From Selaginella tamariscina (lineage: Eukaryota > Streptophyta > Lycopodiopsida > Selaginellales > Selaginellaceae), in NCBI GenBank assembly GCA_003024785.1, contig PUQB01000557.1, positions 1-64,000 on the forward strand: a DNA stretch of 64,000 nucleotides, written 5' to 3'. The translations under genes were made by a program, and so were the position numbers. A model generated the notes under the pieces. It saw nothing but the letters and a program-made list of their open reading frames with translations, was not told the origin of the DNA and searched no databases. Below, piece after piece: positions 9,795 through 22,428 of this stretch (position 1 is its first letter; the number at the start of each line of letters is the position of its first letter).

Positions 9795-12700
9795 ATGTTT
9801 ATTACTAGAGATAAAGTATGTTTTTTTCGGAAACAACGAGATAGTTGGCACTGGAATTGGAAGTTCGAGATGATAATGCATCATGTCATAATATTGCCCA
9901 AGGATCTTGTGTGTACGTATGGGTGAACACCATTTACAAGCATGTTGAGGTTCTGAGAATGGGATTTGAGGAGGGTTCTCCTGTATTGTGGAATTTAGAT
10001 GAAGTCAAGGCTGACACAGAATATGTAGAGTCACAAACAAATAGTAGCACGAGTTTACTAGATGATGGCTTGCCTGCTGTGATGGCTTTCTTCATGAGAT
10101 TGAGGTTGGGAGAGGCATCATCACAGCTATAAATCCAATGGAAGTAGTGTCAGAAGAGAAACTAGGGGTGACTTCGTGGGTGTAATTGTGATAAAGGTTT
10201 CACTTAATGGCACATTGCATCCTGGATCCCTCGTGAGGTGGCGAACATCTGAATTAAGACTGCAAGATGGTTCTACATATTCTGGGTTGGATTTCAATAA
10301 TAACAACCCGAAAGAACAACTCATATTTGAAGAGGTTCCTTGCATTGGTCCTATTGTAAGAAAAAGGCAATTCATGGGTTACAGATCTTCCCTATAAGTT
10401 TCAGCAAGAGGGTGAAGATGGATCCTACATCTTCCGAAAGTGTTACGAACATTCCACGATTGACTGCTGCAAGAAGAAGTGTTGTCAGATGGCAGACCGG
10501 AATGAAATTACCTGTAGACATGTCTTTCATACGCTCACCCAAAAGCAAAGGCATGAGTTTGTATATGCTGCACTAATTGGGTGTATTGATGAATGGCCTC
10601 GGACACAGGTTATTAGAGTACATCCATGGTATTTAATAAGGTGGCCATCTGCTTCAAAGCTTGGTACAGTATATACGGGATCCCAAAGACCACGTTCTAC
10701 CGTCGGAGGGATGAGTGGCTAGATGGAGCGCGAACCTCAGTACATGGGAACACTCGCTTGGTCAAAACCCGCTCTCACATTATAGCAGCCATAGAGATAC
10801 TCAAGGCTTTTGTGGAAGCAAATGCAGACAGGATGCCGAACCCACAAATGCAGGGGTCAGGGAAAATCTCAAGGTTTTGCCTTCCAATCTACACTCAATT
10901 AAAGCTGTGTGAACATGTGAACAAGTGCCTCAGTTTGATGGGGCTCCAATCAATCTGCACTGGTACCTTCAACAACATATGGAATACTCATTTTAAGGAT
11001 GTGGAATTGCAAAACTCTAGCTTTTCCAAGTGTGACACTTGTACATCATTGAAGGCTGCATAGGCTTGTGCAAAAACCTTGGTGGAGATCACTGCCATTC
11101 AAAAGAAGATGGAGGCCCACATGATTGCACAACAAACTTGCCGGTCTCAGTACTATGCACACCGCATGCTTTCTGTGTCACGCCTATCAAGTACCTGTGC
11201 TTGATCCATGACAAGATGGATCATTCAAAGACCAGCATTCCAAAGCTTTTGCAACACCAAAGTGCCTTGAAATGTCATGAAACTTCCGATTTCATTGACA
11301 GGTGTGCTAACACATGGACACGGTTGTGAGTCATATGGACACTTTTCACTTCCACATTGGTCTAGCGACTCCAATTTCACTATTGGGTCGTTGGCCATGT
11401 GTTTCAGAAACCTTGAAGCCCACTCACAACAAGTCCTATCAGTGATCTCAAAGTGAAGAAACAACACCTTCAACCTTTACATAATGCTCTCATGAACACG
11501 TCTGCACTTGAGGCTACTTGGGAATATGAGAGGCATTGTCAGTAGCCTGCACAAAAAACAGATGGCCCTATTGAGGTTTTGGTTCAGTGGAGGGATCTAG
11601 CTCAAATAGTGTACATGTGTCTCAACATCAAATAAGCTTCTCGTCATTTGCTTTTACAATGGATAATTGTGCAGGCGAGAACAAAAATAGGTAAATCATT
11701 TTATTAAGGGTTTCTCAAGCTCATACTTACTTTTATTTTCTAGATATGTGCTAGCATACTTGTCAATGCTTGTTGCCAAAGGTGTGTTTGAGACAATCAC
11801 GCTCAGTTTCCTTATGGTTGGTCACATCATGAAGATATTGATGCGTTCTTCAGCAAGTCTCCAACTCTACAAAAAGAACAAGTGCACTTACTTTACCATA
11901 TGATGAATCTTTTTAAAAACTGCATCTCCAAAAAAAGTTGTGCTTTGCTTGTGACTGAGTGCCAGACTTCAAAAAATTTCTCAAGGAGTATATAAAAGAG
12001 GGAGTGATTCTTTAGTTGGTCACCTTATGCTGCTACAATTCTTTTTCTCCATACGAGATGGTATACCTATTATGCAGTACAAGTTACGGCCATCAGAGCA
12101 GGAGTGGTTACCGAAAGAGGGCTTAATGCTCTTTAAAAGTGAAGAAGATGGAAAGCCACTTCTCCCAGAAGGACAACCAAACCCTATTCCATTGAGTGCC
12201 CAGCTCAAGGAACAAGAGGTTATTATTGATGGCATTAAAAAATATGTGGCATGGGTTCAAAAATCAATGCCAAAGAATTCTGATAAGGCAACTGGTTATT
12301 CAGAATTATTATAAGCATGTGGTCGACTATTGAAAGACTGTTGTTCGAGAGTTAGAAGGGCCTACTGTCACAAGTACAGAATTGCAACACCCTTTTTGGC
12401 CTAAAACAAGGTGGCGAGAGAAGATTGAAATGACATCACTGAGCACAAACAACATAAAAGCTAGTAATAATGTGGAAGTGCAAACCCCACACTTTGTTAG
12501 ACAAAGCAACCAAAAACCTGAAGCATATTTTGATTGCTGCAAGGATTTTCAAAAAGCTAATGATGGTTTTCATTACTCCAGATGTGTCATATAATCAGCT
12601 ATTTGGATGGGTTAAATTATTGACACACCTGAATAATCACAAAAAATAGTTGTTAAGGTTGCATGATTCAAACCACAAAAAAGGACACGAGAAGGAGAGC

Positions 12701-12880
12701 GAAAGATATAATGAATGCCTAGAGAAAACATGGTCTCCCAATCAAAAAGACCCAGCATGTTTTATAAATGTTAAATCCATTCGATATGGGTGGATGTCAA
12801 GAAGCGTTGATAAAGTTACGATTAACAAAACTGCAAGAGAATGTATGTTTTCTGAAGTTAAAGCAATTACAAAATTATAA
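9795..12880 (+). pseudogene. Transposase-like gene, copy A (many frameshifts)
   Basis: Nearly base-for-base homologue of the gene at 44,937-48,023. The ATG at 9,795 follows the same TTTATGTGCAG acceptor-like sequence. The reading frame is broken at many points, for example near 9,850, 10,170, 10,390, 10,860 and 11,840. The 54-bp-class intron between GAGAACAAAAATAG and ATATGTGCTAGC is present near 11,690. Two features may be ancestral: an extra segment near 11,962-11,995 reading PDFKKFLKEYIKE that copy C lacks, and an open frame at 12,380 (ELQHPFWPKTRW) where copy C has one extra base. Confidence 0.88.
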
Positions 12881-13362
12881 AATATCGTATATTTAATATT
12901 CATAATTATTATAAACTCTTTAATAATAATACCAAATTGTTTACTTAACTATATAAATTTAAAAGATATGGAAGATTGACTATATTATTATAGGATTTGT
13001 ATATTATATATATATTATTACTAGTACAAATTTTTAATTAATAATGTTATATTTAAATATTAATATTTTAATAACAACATCAATATTTATATAATGTACC
13101 TCTTATACTCTTCCTTAATTTTTATATTAGGCCCATACAATCTTAAATATAATATATTATATAATTTAATACCTTCTACTTTTATAATGTTATTAATTTT
13201 TGTTCACTGAATGCTATAATTTATTAAAGGGTCGATTACAAAATAAAATATTCTAAAGAATATTCTATTTTCAAACATATATTTTAAAGAATATTCCTTT
13301 AATATTAGAAAATGCTAATTAAAAAGCTAAAATTGCTAATTATTATAAAATGGGACTATAGC
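12881..13362. other. AT-rich 3' flank of the transposase gene inside copy A
   Basis: No gene is seen. The sequence is collinear with 48,024-48,501 of copy C, including the motifs TATTCTAAAGAATATTC and TTTAATATTAGAAAATGC. Imperfect inverted repeats AGAATATTC/GAATATTCT occur between 13,248 and 13,300. Confidence 0.7.
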
Positions 13363-13389
13363 CATGCCCATTTTAGTTACAACTTGCAT
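13363..13389 (-). repeat. Right terminal inverted repeat of copy A
   Basis: Ends ...TTTTAGTTACAACTTGCAT. This is identical to the right end of copy C (48,502-48,528) and nearly the reverse complement of the left ends at 19,712-19,738 and 33,122-33,148. TATA follows at 13,390. Confidence 0.92.
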
Positions 13390-15940
13390 TATATTGTATC
13401 GTTCCTAATTTTTTCTTTTTTCTAATTAATAATTAAAAGCTTTAATGATAATAATCTTTATAATTAATAAAGTAAAAAGCTTGAAATAGTGCTTTTGACT
13501 ATTCATCCAACAATAAATCACATGATTTAACAAAGTAATTATTAATTTAATAGGTAAATAATGTGGTTTATTATAAACAAATTTAATCACAAACTAAACT
13601 AATTTAAGTCATTCAATTAAGATGTAGTTTAAAATCCGAATTAAAAATTAATATATTCTAATAGTAGAAACTAGTATATTTTAAGTTTATTTATATTTTT
13701 TGAATTAGAGCATATCCTTCAGATATTAAAACTTTAATTATAAAATAATTTTCATAAGATTAAAAAAGTGTAAGGTTAAAATAAAATAAAATAATTTAAT
13801 AATATATTTATAACATACTTTACATTGATATATTATGTTAGAACATTTATCTTACAAAGGATTAATAAAAACATAAGTATTATTTTAAATATAAGATACT
13901 ATTAATTTTAGAATTAAACTATTACTATTATCCTAAACTTAAATCTAAGTCATTCAATTAAGATATATGTTTTAATTAGTGAAACATATGGTCCGTGCTA
14001 CTTGGCTACCCTTAAAAACTTGATCAAATTAAATTTTAATTAATTAATAAATATATTTATTTTGATTAATGAAGTTTTATAGAAGGATTAATAAAACATG
14101 AGTATAAATATATAATAATATTTAATTAAATAATTATAAATATATATTTATTTTAGTTTTCCCAAGGAACTTTTCCTTATACAAAGTATTTGCATAATAC
14201 AGTATATAAATATATACGTACAAAATCTGTAAGTACTTATATACTTATACATACAATTGCAAATATTTATGTGTTCAAAAGTACAGAAAATTTATTAGTA
14301 AGTATAAATTGTAACAATCAAAATGTGAATCTTACAAGTAATGTAAATAATAAAAGACTTATACAAATATAAAGGAAATTTTTTCCTAAAACCCTTCGAC
14401 AACGTACTAAATGTGTACATATATGTATTATATACATACGTACATATGTATATTTATATATACATAAACACAATTATCCATATATCGATATTTTATTTTC
14501 AACCTTAATAATTTAGTATATAGCTCATGAATATATACTGTACATTTTAAATTTTTATACAAAAATACAATTTAAATGTTTGTGAAGCTTGTTTTAGTAA
14601 TATTTTATAATAAAAGTAGGAGGAATTGATTTAGATAGTTTAAATTATAGTTTTAGGTTTAAATTTTTATAATAATGAAATTGTAAATATTAAATTTCAA
14701 ATACCAATATTTTAAGATATATTGTAATTATGTAAAAAAATTAGAATCATTTGAGTCTTAAATGATAATCTTAAACAAGTTAGTATATATGCTATGTTTC
14801 TGATAATGCAAAATATAATAAGAATATACTTAATTGGATAATTTAAATTTGATTTTTTAAAAGAAAATTAAAAAATTATAAAGACATATAAATTAAATAA
14901 TTTAAATTTTATTTCAGCCTTAAATTTTATTTTAAAAGATGGTAATATTAATATTAAAGCTGGAAATGTGTGCATATGTTTATTTAAATTATGTTCCATC
15001 TTAATATTTTTATATGTTATTTAAATAAAATATAAATTTTCTTATATAAGAAAATATTAATGCTACATACCTCTTTAAAAACAAACTTGAGTTCCGACAA
15101 CGACTTTATCAATCTCCACGGCGAGTTAAATAGGATTTGCACCATGTACAACTATATGTACAAAGTACGTTTCGACACGCATGGATGTGTGCATGTATGT
15201 TAGAAATACTATATGATTTTTAGAGTCATAAATTACAACAATATCACGCGATCTTTAGGGTGAGTTCAATTATTATCGGAAATTATATGACATTTAAAGT
15301 GATCTCAAGATAACCATCTTTATTAAAAAGATATTGTCCTAATGTATTTTACACAATTCAAACAATACCTGGTAACATTATTTAAAATGGAGCCCATATG
15401 GGAAAACACCTTGAAACCAAAATGAAACTCTTTATAGTCTCAATTAGTCATTTTTATTTATTTAATTAGTATCTATTAATAATTATATTAGTTAAAATAA
15501 CTCTTTAATATTAGTTAAAATAACTTATTAATAAATGCTAATTAAAGAATTAAAATTTGTCAACTTAATTATAATGCATTACACACGATTCAGCATGTCT
15601 ATATACAAGCTGTGTTTTACACCATAGTAGTTAGAGCTACGTTGAGTGACGAGGTTTCTCCCAAGATAAACGGTAAGAATGTCATATCAGAGTGCCATTG
15701 GAACCTTAATATATATATATGTAACGATGTTGCAGACACTATTAAATATTTCTTATGTTGTTGGAGTATAGAGCAAATTTTTCAAAAATCCAGATTGTGA
15801 ACATTAACTTATTGTAAAGATAGTATTCTCATACATTAAAGATTTACGAGACAAATTGAGTTTCAGATGATAATGTTAATTAGTAAGGTAACGGGACTAT
15901 TAGAAAATTAACATTTGGTATATGTGCAATATTAGTAGGT
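13390..15940. other. AT-rich spacer, no gene recognised
   Basis: The stretch is strongly AT-rich, with short ORFs only (14,190-14,372 and 15,612-15,800). Neither ORF has recognisable domains or coding-like composition. No tandem array or structured RNA is evident. Confidence 0.6.
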
Positions 15941-15949
15941 AGAGTAGTG

Positions 15950-16358
15950 TTCTAAAGTTAAAAAAAGAAAATGTGACTCTGTCAACGGTAGAAGTAGAAT
16001 ATGTAATAAGGTCACATGCGAACTCGTCAAGTGATTTGGTTAAAAAGGTTTTACAACATAGTCAATAGTGTTGTTATGTGATAATAAAAATTGCATCGTT
16101 GTGATTAAGTCAACAATGTTATCGTATGATAATAAGAGTTACATCCTTATGGTTAAGAATCGTGTTGTTGTATGTTCCATGTAGGGATGAAGTAAATTAA
16201 TATTAGACATCACTTCATCCGTGAATAAGTGATAAGTCAATTTAAGTTTGTGAAATCGAAAAATCAATCTTCACATAACCACTAGCACTAGAAAGGTTTG
16301 TTAAGGTTAAATAAATTTTGGGAATATGTTATGTGCAAGAGTAAGATTTGAGAGGGAC
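15950..16358 (+). pseudogene. Ty1/copia RNase H and pol 3' end, decayed
   Basis: Translation in mixed frames gives the copia RNase H signature (VTLSTVEVEYVI, then YVIRSHANSSSDLVKKVL). This is followed by a KHIDIRYHFIR-like block (INIRHHFIRE) and a tail like TKPLALERFVK. These are the last conserved blocks of copia Pol, in the expected order, broken by several stops. A polypurine stretch (GATTTGAGAGGGAC) follows, then LTR-like sequence. Confidence 0.75.
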
Positions 16359-16490
16359 TGTTGACATTCTCTAGTATCTCTTACCCTTGATTAGAGATAA
16401 AAGTGATGTGAACCAATGATTTTGTATATATATTTATTTGATTAAGAAATAAATATATCACACTTTACCCATTTCTTTGTTTCATTCATG
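16359..16490 (+). repeat. Probable copia 3' LTR, end uncertain
   Basis: Begins TGTTGACATTCTCTAG directly after the polypurine tract of the decayed copia Pol, as copia LTRs do. The right boundary cannot be set because no second LTR copy is in the window. Confidence 0.5.
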
Positions 16491-18650
16491 GTCCACCTTA
16501 GAATTCTTTCACGGATTTCCTTAAACATTGAGCCTCTCTAGACATGTGTCGTTCGAGTTTCTGAGGGGGAGAAGGAAGGTGTGCTGGTTTTCTCTCAAGA
16601 GGAGAAGTTTCAAGGTTGTGTTACTGCTCTCATGGGAGGCAAGAGGGAGAGTCATGGTTGTTATTTCTTTATCTCTTCTCGCTTCTTCCTGAGCAACGAC
16701 TTTGTTAGCCAAAGCCTTGCTCAAGGGGGAGTGTTGGAGAGCGTGGATTCAGGCGTGGATTGAGGAGTATATGCACAGTATATATCACAACGAGGGCACT
16801 GTGTGATATACTCTCTTTCCTGTGGTATTCCTACACTGGGTTATGAGCCACTCAATGAAGTGAGATGCTTTTATGTGGTTCTTGTCTACGGATGTATCCC
16901 ACTATCTCTGAGACTGGTTTATATACAGATGAATGCATTCGCATGTACGACCTCTTAGACGGATTGTAGCCATAGCCATATGTTTAAACGTTCCTACGCT
17001 GGCATTTTTACCGATCACTATGAAATAAAACTCACTATCACATGCTCTTCCATTGTATCCCCGTAATACATACTTGTGTACGATGATGTCTTAAAGATTA
17101 AGCGTATTTAACATGCAGACGCGTCTGTATGCTTCACATAGAAGTGTATACATATTTACTTGTGTATATATGTGTTTGAGATAGCTTAATGTCTATTAGT
17201 GTGTGTGTGTCAGCAAGGTTTTTTCTTTGTGTAAGAACTCTCTACGAAATGTACACTGCAAATATATATATATTTCATGCGATACACAAGATTAAGTAAA
17301 TCGACAACCTTGCATAACTCTTTGAAAGAAGAAAATCTAATGGAGCTTTACATGTAATGTGTATGTGAGTATAAAGAATAACTTATATACCTATACATAC
17401 AAACAACCATTATATGGAGTGGCATAATGATGCATATCTTTGTGAGTGTTTAATCTTAATTATAAATATACCAAATAAGCTTCCCATTTATTTAATACAG
17501 TGGAAGCCTAACATCTGACTTTTAGAACTTGCCAGAATAAGGTATTGCAATAACAATTATTCCTGCAGCCACCGCTGCTTCTGCATTGCCGCCGTTTCCA
17601 CTGTACAACCATGAAAATAGAAAAGAAACTTTAGAAATATTGCTTGCTTCCATGCATACATTTCTTACCTTGGAGCCATTCCCTTGGAAGTTGGAATGAA
17701 CGATCTTAGAGAGTGTATAAAAATGAACAAGAAATATGAGCAAGAACAAGTGCTGATAGCTTTGCAAACCTACAGTTTATATATTAAGGTACAGTCGTTA
17801 AATTTGAGCCACGGGGCCAAGAACAGATAAATCTTTTCTTTTCAATTTATTTAAAATTGATTTAGAGCTGGCAAGAACTTAATCCGCCTATTGTTTTTCT
17901 TAAGAAAATAATTGAAACTGGCACCAGCCTTTTATTTTTCTAAGAAAATTATTAGAGCTTGTAAGCAACTGGCTGCACGATCTGTGCACGATGGTTTAAA
18001 CATTAATTTAATTAACATGTTTCTCATGCGTACGGTGACTTGTGTATCCACGGATGTATTAGAACAATAATTTATAACTTGATTACGTGATAATCAACTA
18101 TATGTTTGAGATAACTTAAAATCTTATGTCATGATTAAAAGTTACATATAGTTTTATAAGAAAATCAACTTAAAATATTAATTTATATAATAATTTAGCA
18201 TAGCTTTCGTTGTGATATAACATCTATTTATAACACTAAATGTTTTTTTTTTTATATAAAATTGGGGTTACCTTACAAAATTTAAAACCGCATGAACATT
18301 TTATGCAAAATTAATTTTTCACTAGTAATTAATATTGATGTGATTTAATTTTATATTTCTTAAATAGGATTATTAAAACTATTAACATTATAAATATAAT
18401 TGAATGAATTAATAACTTTACATTATCAAATCAAATCTAAATTTAAATGTTTAATATAAATGATTAAGTTTATATACAAATTAATATTGGTTAAATTTTA
18501 TATTTTCAACATGTAAAAGTTATTGTTTTAATATCTTATATCGGCTAAAGATTATTTAAATATTGTATAAAATTAAAATCTAAATCTATGTCTAAATTTA
18601 GACGTTTAATATAAATAATTATTAACTTTAACAACATATTAATATGTTAC
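16491..18650. other. Spacer; weak spliced-exon signal on the minus strand near 17.5-17.7 kb
   Basis: Mostly AT-rich with no recognised gene. On the minus strand a coding-like patch (RSFIPTSKGMAP) ends at a GTAAG donor near 17,667. After a TTGTACAG acceptor near 17,597 it can continue as GNGGNAEAAVAAGIIVIA to a stop at 17,522. Composition and splice signals look genuine, but I recognise no family, and the link to the PRP39 exons upstream is unproven. Confidence 0.35.
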
Positions 18651-18678
18651 ATTAAACAAAACATGTGTGCGTGTTTAC

Positions 18679-18819
18679 CTGACGTTTTTCAAAGTGTGCG
18701 GCCTTTATAATTATTTCCAAATGCCCCGGAGCAATCTCAGTCGTCAGATACTTATAAGTTTTGCGAGCATCAGCAATCTCACCGTTCCTGGCCGTGAATA
18801 TGCGCGTTTCAGGGAGCCT
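18679..18819 (-). pseudogene. PRP39: PRP39-like exon (HAT repeats), downstream exon
   Basis: A 47-codon exon bounded by a TGTACAG acceptor and CAG|GTAAAC donor reads RLPETRIFTARNGEIADARK and continues YLTTEIAPGHLEIIIKAAH. This matches the HAT-repeat region of pre-mRNA processing factor 39, a U1 snRNP-associated splicing protein. It is in phase with the exon at 19,000-19,124, the two joining at ...QIFVK|RLPE. No further exons were found in the AT-rich DNA on either side. This could be part of a long-intron host gene running out of recognisable range, or a stranded gene fragment. Confidence 0.8.
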
Positions 18820-18937
18820 CTGTACACACGGCAGTTTTGAGTACCAATAAATATACATATATACATGCATAGTCACATAGTCACACACACATATAGGTAT
18901 GTGTATATGCATATGTAACTTGTGCATTTAATGTGTG

Positions 18938-18978
<41 letters not shown>

Positions 18979-18999
18979 GCATATATTAATGTTTTAAAC

Positions 19000-19124
19000 C
19001 TTGACAAATATTTGTGAGGCTCGCTCTAATGCATCACTGGCTAACTCCAGATTGCTTTGCCGCTCAGGATATCGGATCCAGTACTCAGGATAACTGGCAC
19101 ATGCTATTAAACATCTTTCAAACC
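19000..19124 (-). pseudogene. PRP39: PRP39-like exon (HAT repeats), upstream exon
   Basis: The exon begins after a TTTTATGCAG acceptor and ends GTCAAG|GTTTAA. It reads FERCLIACASYPEYWIRYPE, then LELASDALERASQIFVK. The pattern E-R-C-L-I-x-C-A-x-Y-P-E-Y-W-x-R-Y is characteristic of PRP39 proteins. The intron to the next exon (18,820-18,999, 180 bp) holds a TG/TA microsatellite. The missing remainder of a roughly 800-residue protein means this window cannot show a working gene. Confidence 0.82.
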
Positions 19125-19707
19125 CTGCATAAAAGTGTTAATACAACTATACAACTAACATATATACCCGTCAGTGATACTATATATGTGATACATATAC
19201 ACTTGGAATGTATTTGTGAATGTTTTATTTAAATTTCAATAAATAAATTTAATTCATCCTACTATAAATATTATTTAAGTCTTAATTTGTTTCATTGGAA
19301 GTATGTTCATCATACTCAGTATATATTAGAATACGACAAGAATATGTTAAGCATTTAATTAATGATTGTAAAATTAAAAATAATAATAAAAAGATGCTGA
19401 AAGATTTTCTCTATTTTTAAGTAAAACAAGATTGTTGAATCACACATTATATATGTCATATATATTTGCACATGTTTATGAATATGTGTATCTATTATTC
19501 TTGAAATTAAATTATTATTAATTTATTTTGATCTCATATGACTACATATAACATATTTAAAATGTATATTCATATTCATAGTTTCACTTTAATGTAATAC
19601 AATACACACATGTATATTTATATAAAATATCTATTATCAAACGTGCTGATAAATTTAACACAGACCACATATGTTTCAAATAACTGAATTAATTAATTTG
19701 AGATACA
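19125..19707. other. AT-rich spacer, nothing recognised
   Basis: No coding potential or repeats of note. It ends with TATA (19,708-19,711) directly before the left TIR of copy B. Confidence 0.6.
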
Positions 19708-19711
19708 TATA

Positions 19712-19738
19712 ATGCACGTTGTAACTAAAATGAGCATG
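19712..19738 (+). repeat. Left terminal inverted repeat of copy B
   Basis: Starts ATGCACGTTGTAACTAAAAT and matches the left end of copy C with two substitutions. Its reverse complement matches the right ends at 13,363-13,389 and 48,502-48,528 with two mismatches. Confidence 0.92.
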
Positions 19739-20110
19739 ATACGTGAAAATGGGAATATAAAATAAATTACTAATTAATATTTAAGTTTTAATTATTAATT
19801 AATTACTAAATTAATATGTAATTAAGTCTTAAATATTAATTAATTAATAAATTAATCCTTCAATAACCTTACTTAGTAAGGAATATTCCTAAAATATCTT
19901 AGAATATTCATATTATTCTTCATTCTAAAAATAGTTTACAATACTTTCAAAATACTATCGAACATAATTACAAATAAAATCATTTCCTTATTAACATGTT
20001 AATTTTTTTATAAATACTTTCTTCCTAACCATACAGAGAAATCTCCTCATTTTGTCTAAATCATCACTTTCCGGATTAATCGAATCATTTTGGTCAATAT
20101 CTTGATGTTG

Positions 20111-20870
20111 TTACCACCACCTAACACTCTTACGAATGCAGTTAGGAGTTGCCATCCTTGTTAATACATAAAATGTGATAAGACTAGGTCTGCATAAAGG
20201 TTCATCTAAAAAATGACGTTCCTTAAGAATAATATTGTAAAGTGCCTGGTTGCTATCCTTCATTTTATAAAATTCAAAATCACGAAAATGAAAAACGTCA
20301 GGAAATGTTTGATACGGTGGATACTGCTCACAAAAGTTTTTAAGATTCTTCTTTCTGAGGCACGTATCCAAGTAGTTTACTAGCTCATCTATGGTATTGG
20401 TATTAAAATATGAGTCAAAAGTGATTGAATGAATACAAGCAATGTTTTGGTTAAGCATAGCCTTTTTACCACTAAGATGTGTGTTCTTCATTATCCTTAA
20501 CTGATTGATCTCTCCATGAAGCCCAATTAATCTTTCATTCTTGAAGAAGTATGGCTTGTTTTCCTTTCTTATATTGTGAAATTCGAGAAGTTTATATCAT
20601 ATTCGCTGGTCAAAAATCCAATCTTTACGAATTACCTCTTCTGCAACATTACAATGTTTCTTAAGCAAATTCAATGGCAGTGTCAAGTTCTGAATCTGCA
20701 TGCATGACTAAATCCCCACAAGTGCATCCATCTCCTTAAGCTTTTGAAAGAGACGGTTCAACCCTAGACAAAAAATGATATCATATCGAAATTTACCATG
20801 ATAAAGAATGAAATCTCCTTGTTTAATTTCTTTTTTTCTATCCTCGGGCCCTTATTAATCAAGCAAAACA
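20111..20870 (-). pseudogene. HAD/FCP1-like phosphatase gene, copy B (decayed)
   Basis: Degenerate homologue of the minus-strand gene at 33,409-34,600. The C-terminal part is open from 20,491 to 20,111 (AMLNQNIACIHSITFDSYF, then DELVNYLDTCLRKKN). The loop that reads VVDDSPQK in copy C is lost to a short deletion near 20,465. Upstream, a TGA/TAA appears right after the DVNGVLL motif, and the 5' part is cut off by the internal deletion. Not expected to be functional. Confidence 0.75.
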
Positions 20871-21049
20871 CCATTGACATCCAACAACACAATATGGCCA
20901 TGAGTAACATAATATGGCCATGGGTAATATGGCCATGGGTTTCACATAGTTTACTGGCTTTTACTCAAAATATTATGATAAGATGATAAAAGTAAATAAA
21001 ATGAGATATGCAACTTATATATACTAATACACATATATATTCACATGGA

Positions 21050-21840
21050 AGGTGGGCGGGATTAATCTCGCCACCCCTTTTATGCCTCCTGAAAGGGTGG
21101 GCGGAATTAATCTCGCCACCTTTTTGGAGCCCCTGAATAGGTGTGCGGGATTAATCTCACCACCCTTCTCGGTCTCAAAGAGAATTGGGCAGGATTTATT
21201 TGGCACACCCCTTCAGATGATCCAAAAGGGTGGCGAGATTAATCTCGCCCACCATGTAAGGGATGATGAAATTAATCTCGCCACCCTTCTTAGTCCCCTC
21301 CATTGGTATGCTATAAACCTTCTCCGTTTCAAACTGAGGTGGTCGGGATTGATTCGACTCATCAATGGAGGAAAAGAGAAAGGTGGCGGGATTAATCCCG
21401 CCACCCCTTCCATGTCTGGTGGGCGGGATTAATCCCGCCCACGACACTCTCATATGAATTAAGGCGGTTGGCGGGATTAATCTCGCCACCATGTGTAGAA
21501 GGGTCGGCGAGATTAATCCCGCCGCCCTTTCGTAAATCATGCGCACACACACATATATATGGGTGGCAGGATTAATCCCCCGCCCTCCAAGAAGGGATGG
21601 GTGAGGGGCAGGATTAATTCCATTTCCCTCCGCGCAAGGCATGGGCGTGCGGCGGAATCTCGCTGCCAGGCCCTTCATGCAGGCCATGGGCAGCGGGATT
21701 AATCCCGCTGCATTCCGCGCAAGGCATGGGTGTGCAGCGAGATTAATCCCGCCGCCTAGGCCTTCACGTAGGCCATGAGATTAATCCTGCCGCTCATGAG
21801 GGTAACAGATGACCGGTGGGATTAATCCCGCCGCTATATG
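21050..21840. repeat. Palindrome array, copy B
   Basis: Repeated units of GGCGGGATTAATCCCGCC. The left part has mostly degenerate units (GATTAATCTCGCC) with cccctttcatgcctcc-like spacers, and the right part has cleaner units with ccgcgcaaggcatgggc spacers. It corresponds to 38,283-40,228 of copy C but is much shorter, so the array contracts or expands between copies. Confidence 0.92.
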
Positions 21841-21842
21841 GT

Positions 21843-22339
21843 CACATATATATATGTATGCGTGTGTATAGATATAAACACACACACACACACAACACAC
21901 ACACAACACATATATATATATATATATATATATGTATATCATGTGTGTGCGTGTGTGTGCTAAATAAATTAAATTATACAGATACACCCACATATATATA
22001 TGTATATGTATATGTGTGTGAGGAGAGTGCGTGTGTGTGCCAGATAAAATTATAGTGATACACACACATATGTATATGTATATCGTATGTATGTGCTAAA
22101 TAAATTAAATTATACAGACACACACACACAACACACACACACACATATAATATATGTATATAATGTATATGTATATACAGGAGTGTGCGTGTGTGTGTGA
22201 GAGATAAATAAATAAATAAAATTATACAGATACTGGTACACATAATATATGTATGTATATTTACATAGGTATATATATATGTGTATATGTATATCGTGTG
22301 TATGCGTGTGTGAGCGAAACAAATAAATCATACAGATAA

Positions 22340-22373
<34 letters not shown>

Positions 22374-22377
22374 GTGT

Positions 22378-22428
<51 letters not shown>

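Larger units (their letters stand above)
513..13389 (+). mobile_element. 27-bp-TIR element, copy A: right half only
   Basis: From about 513 the sequence is collinear with 41,493-48,528 of the complete copy C: minisatellite, TTTAGGG repeats, AT-rich repeats, palindrome array, transposase gene and right terminal repeat. The collinearity is interrupted only by gypsy element 1 (3,756-9,089). The left half is absent, because the break is at an R-family junction at 512/513. The base after the right TIR begins TATA, the same four bases that precede the left TIR of copy B at 19,708-19,711. Confidence 0.88.
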
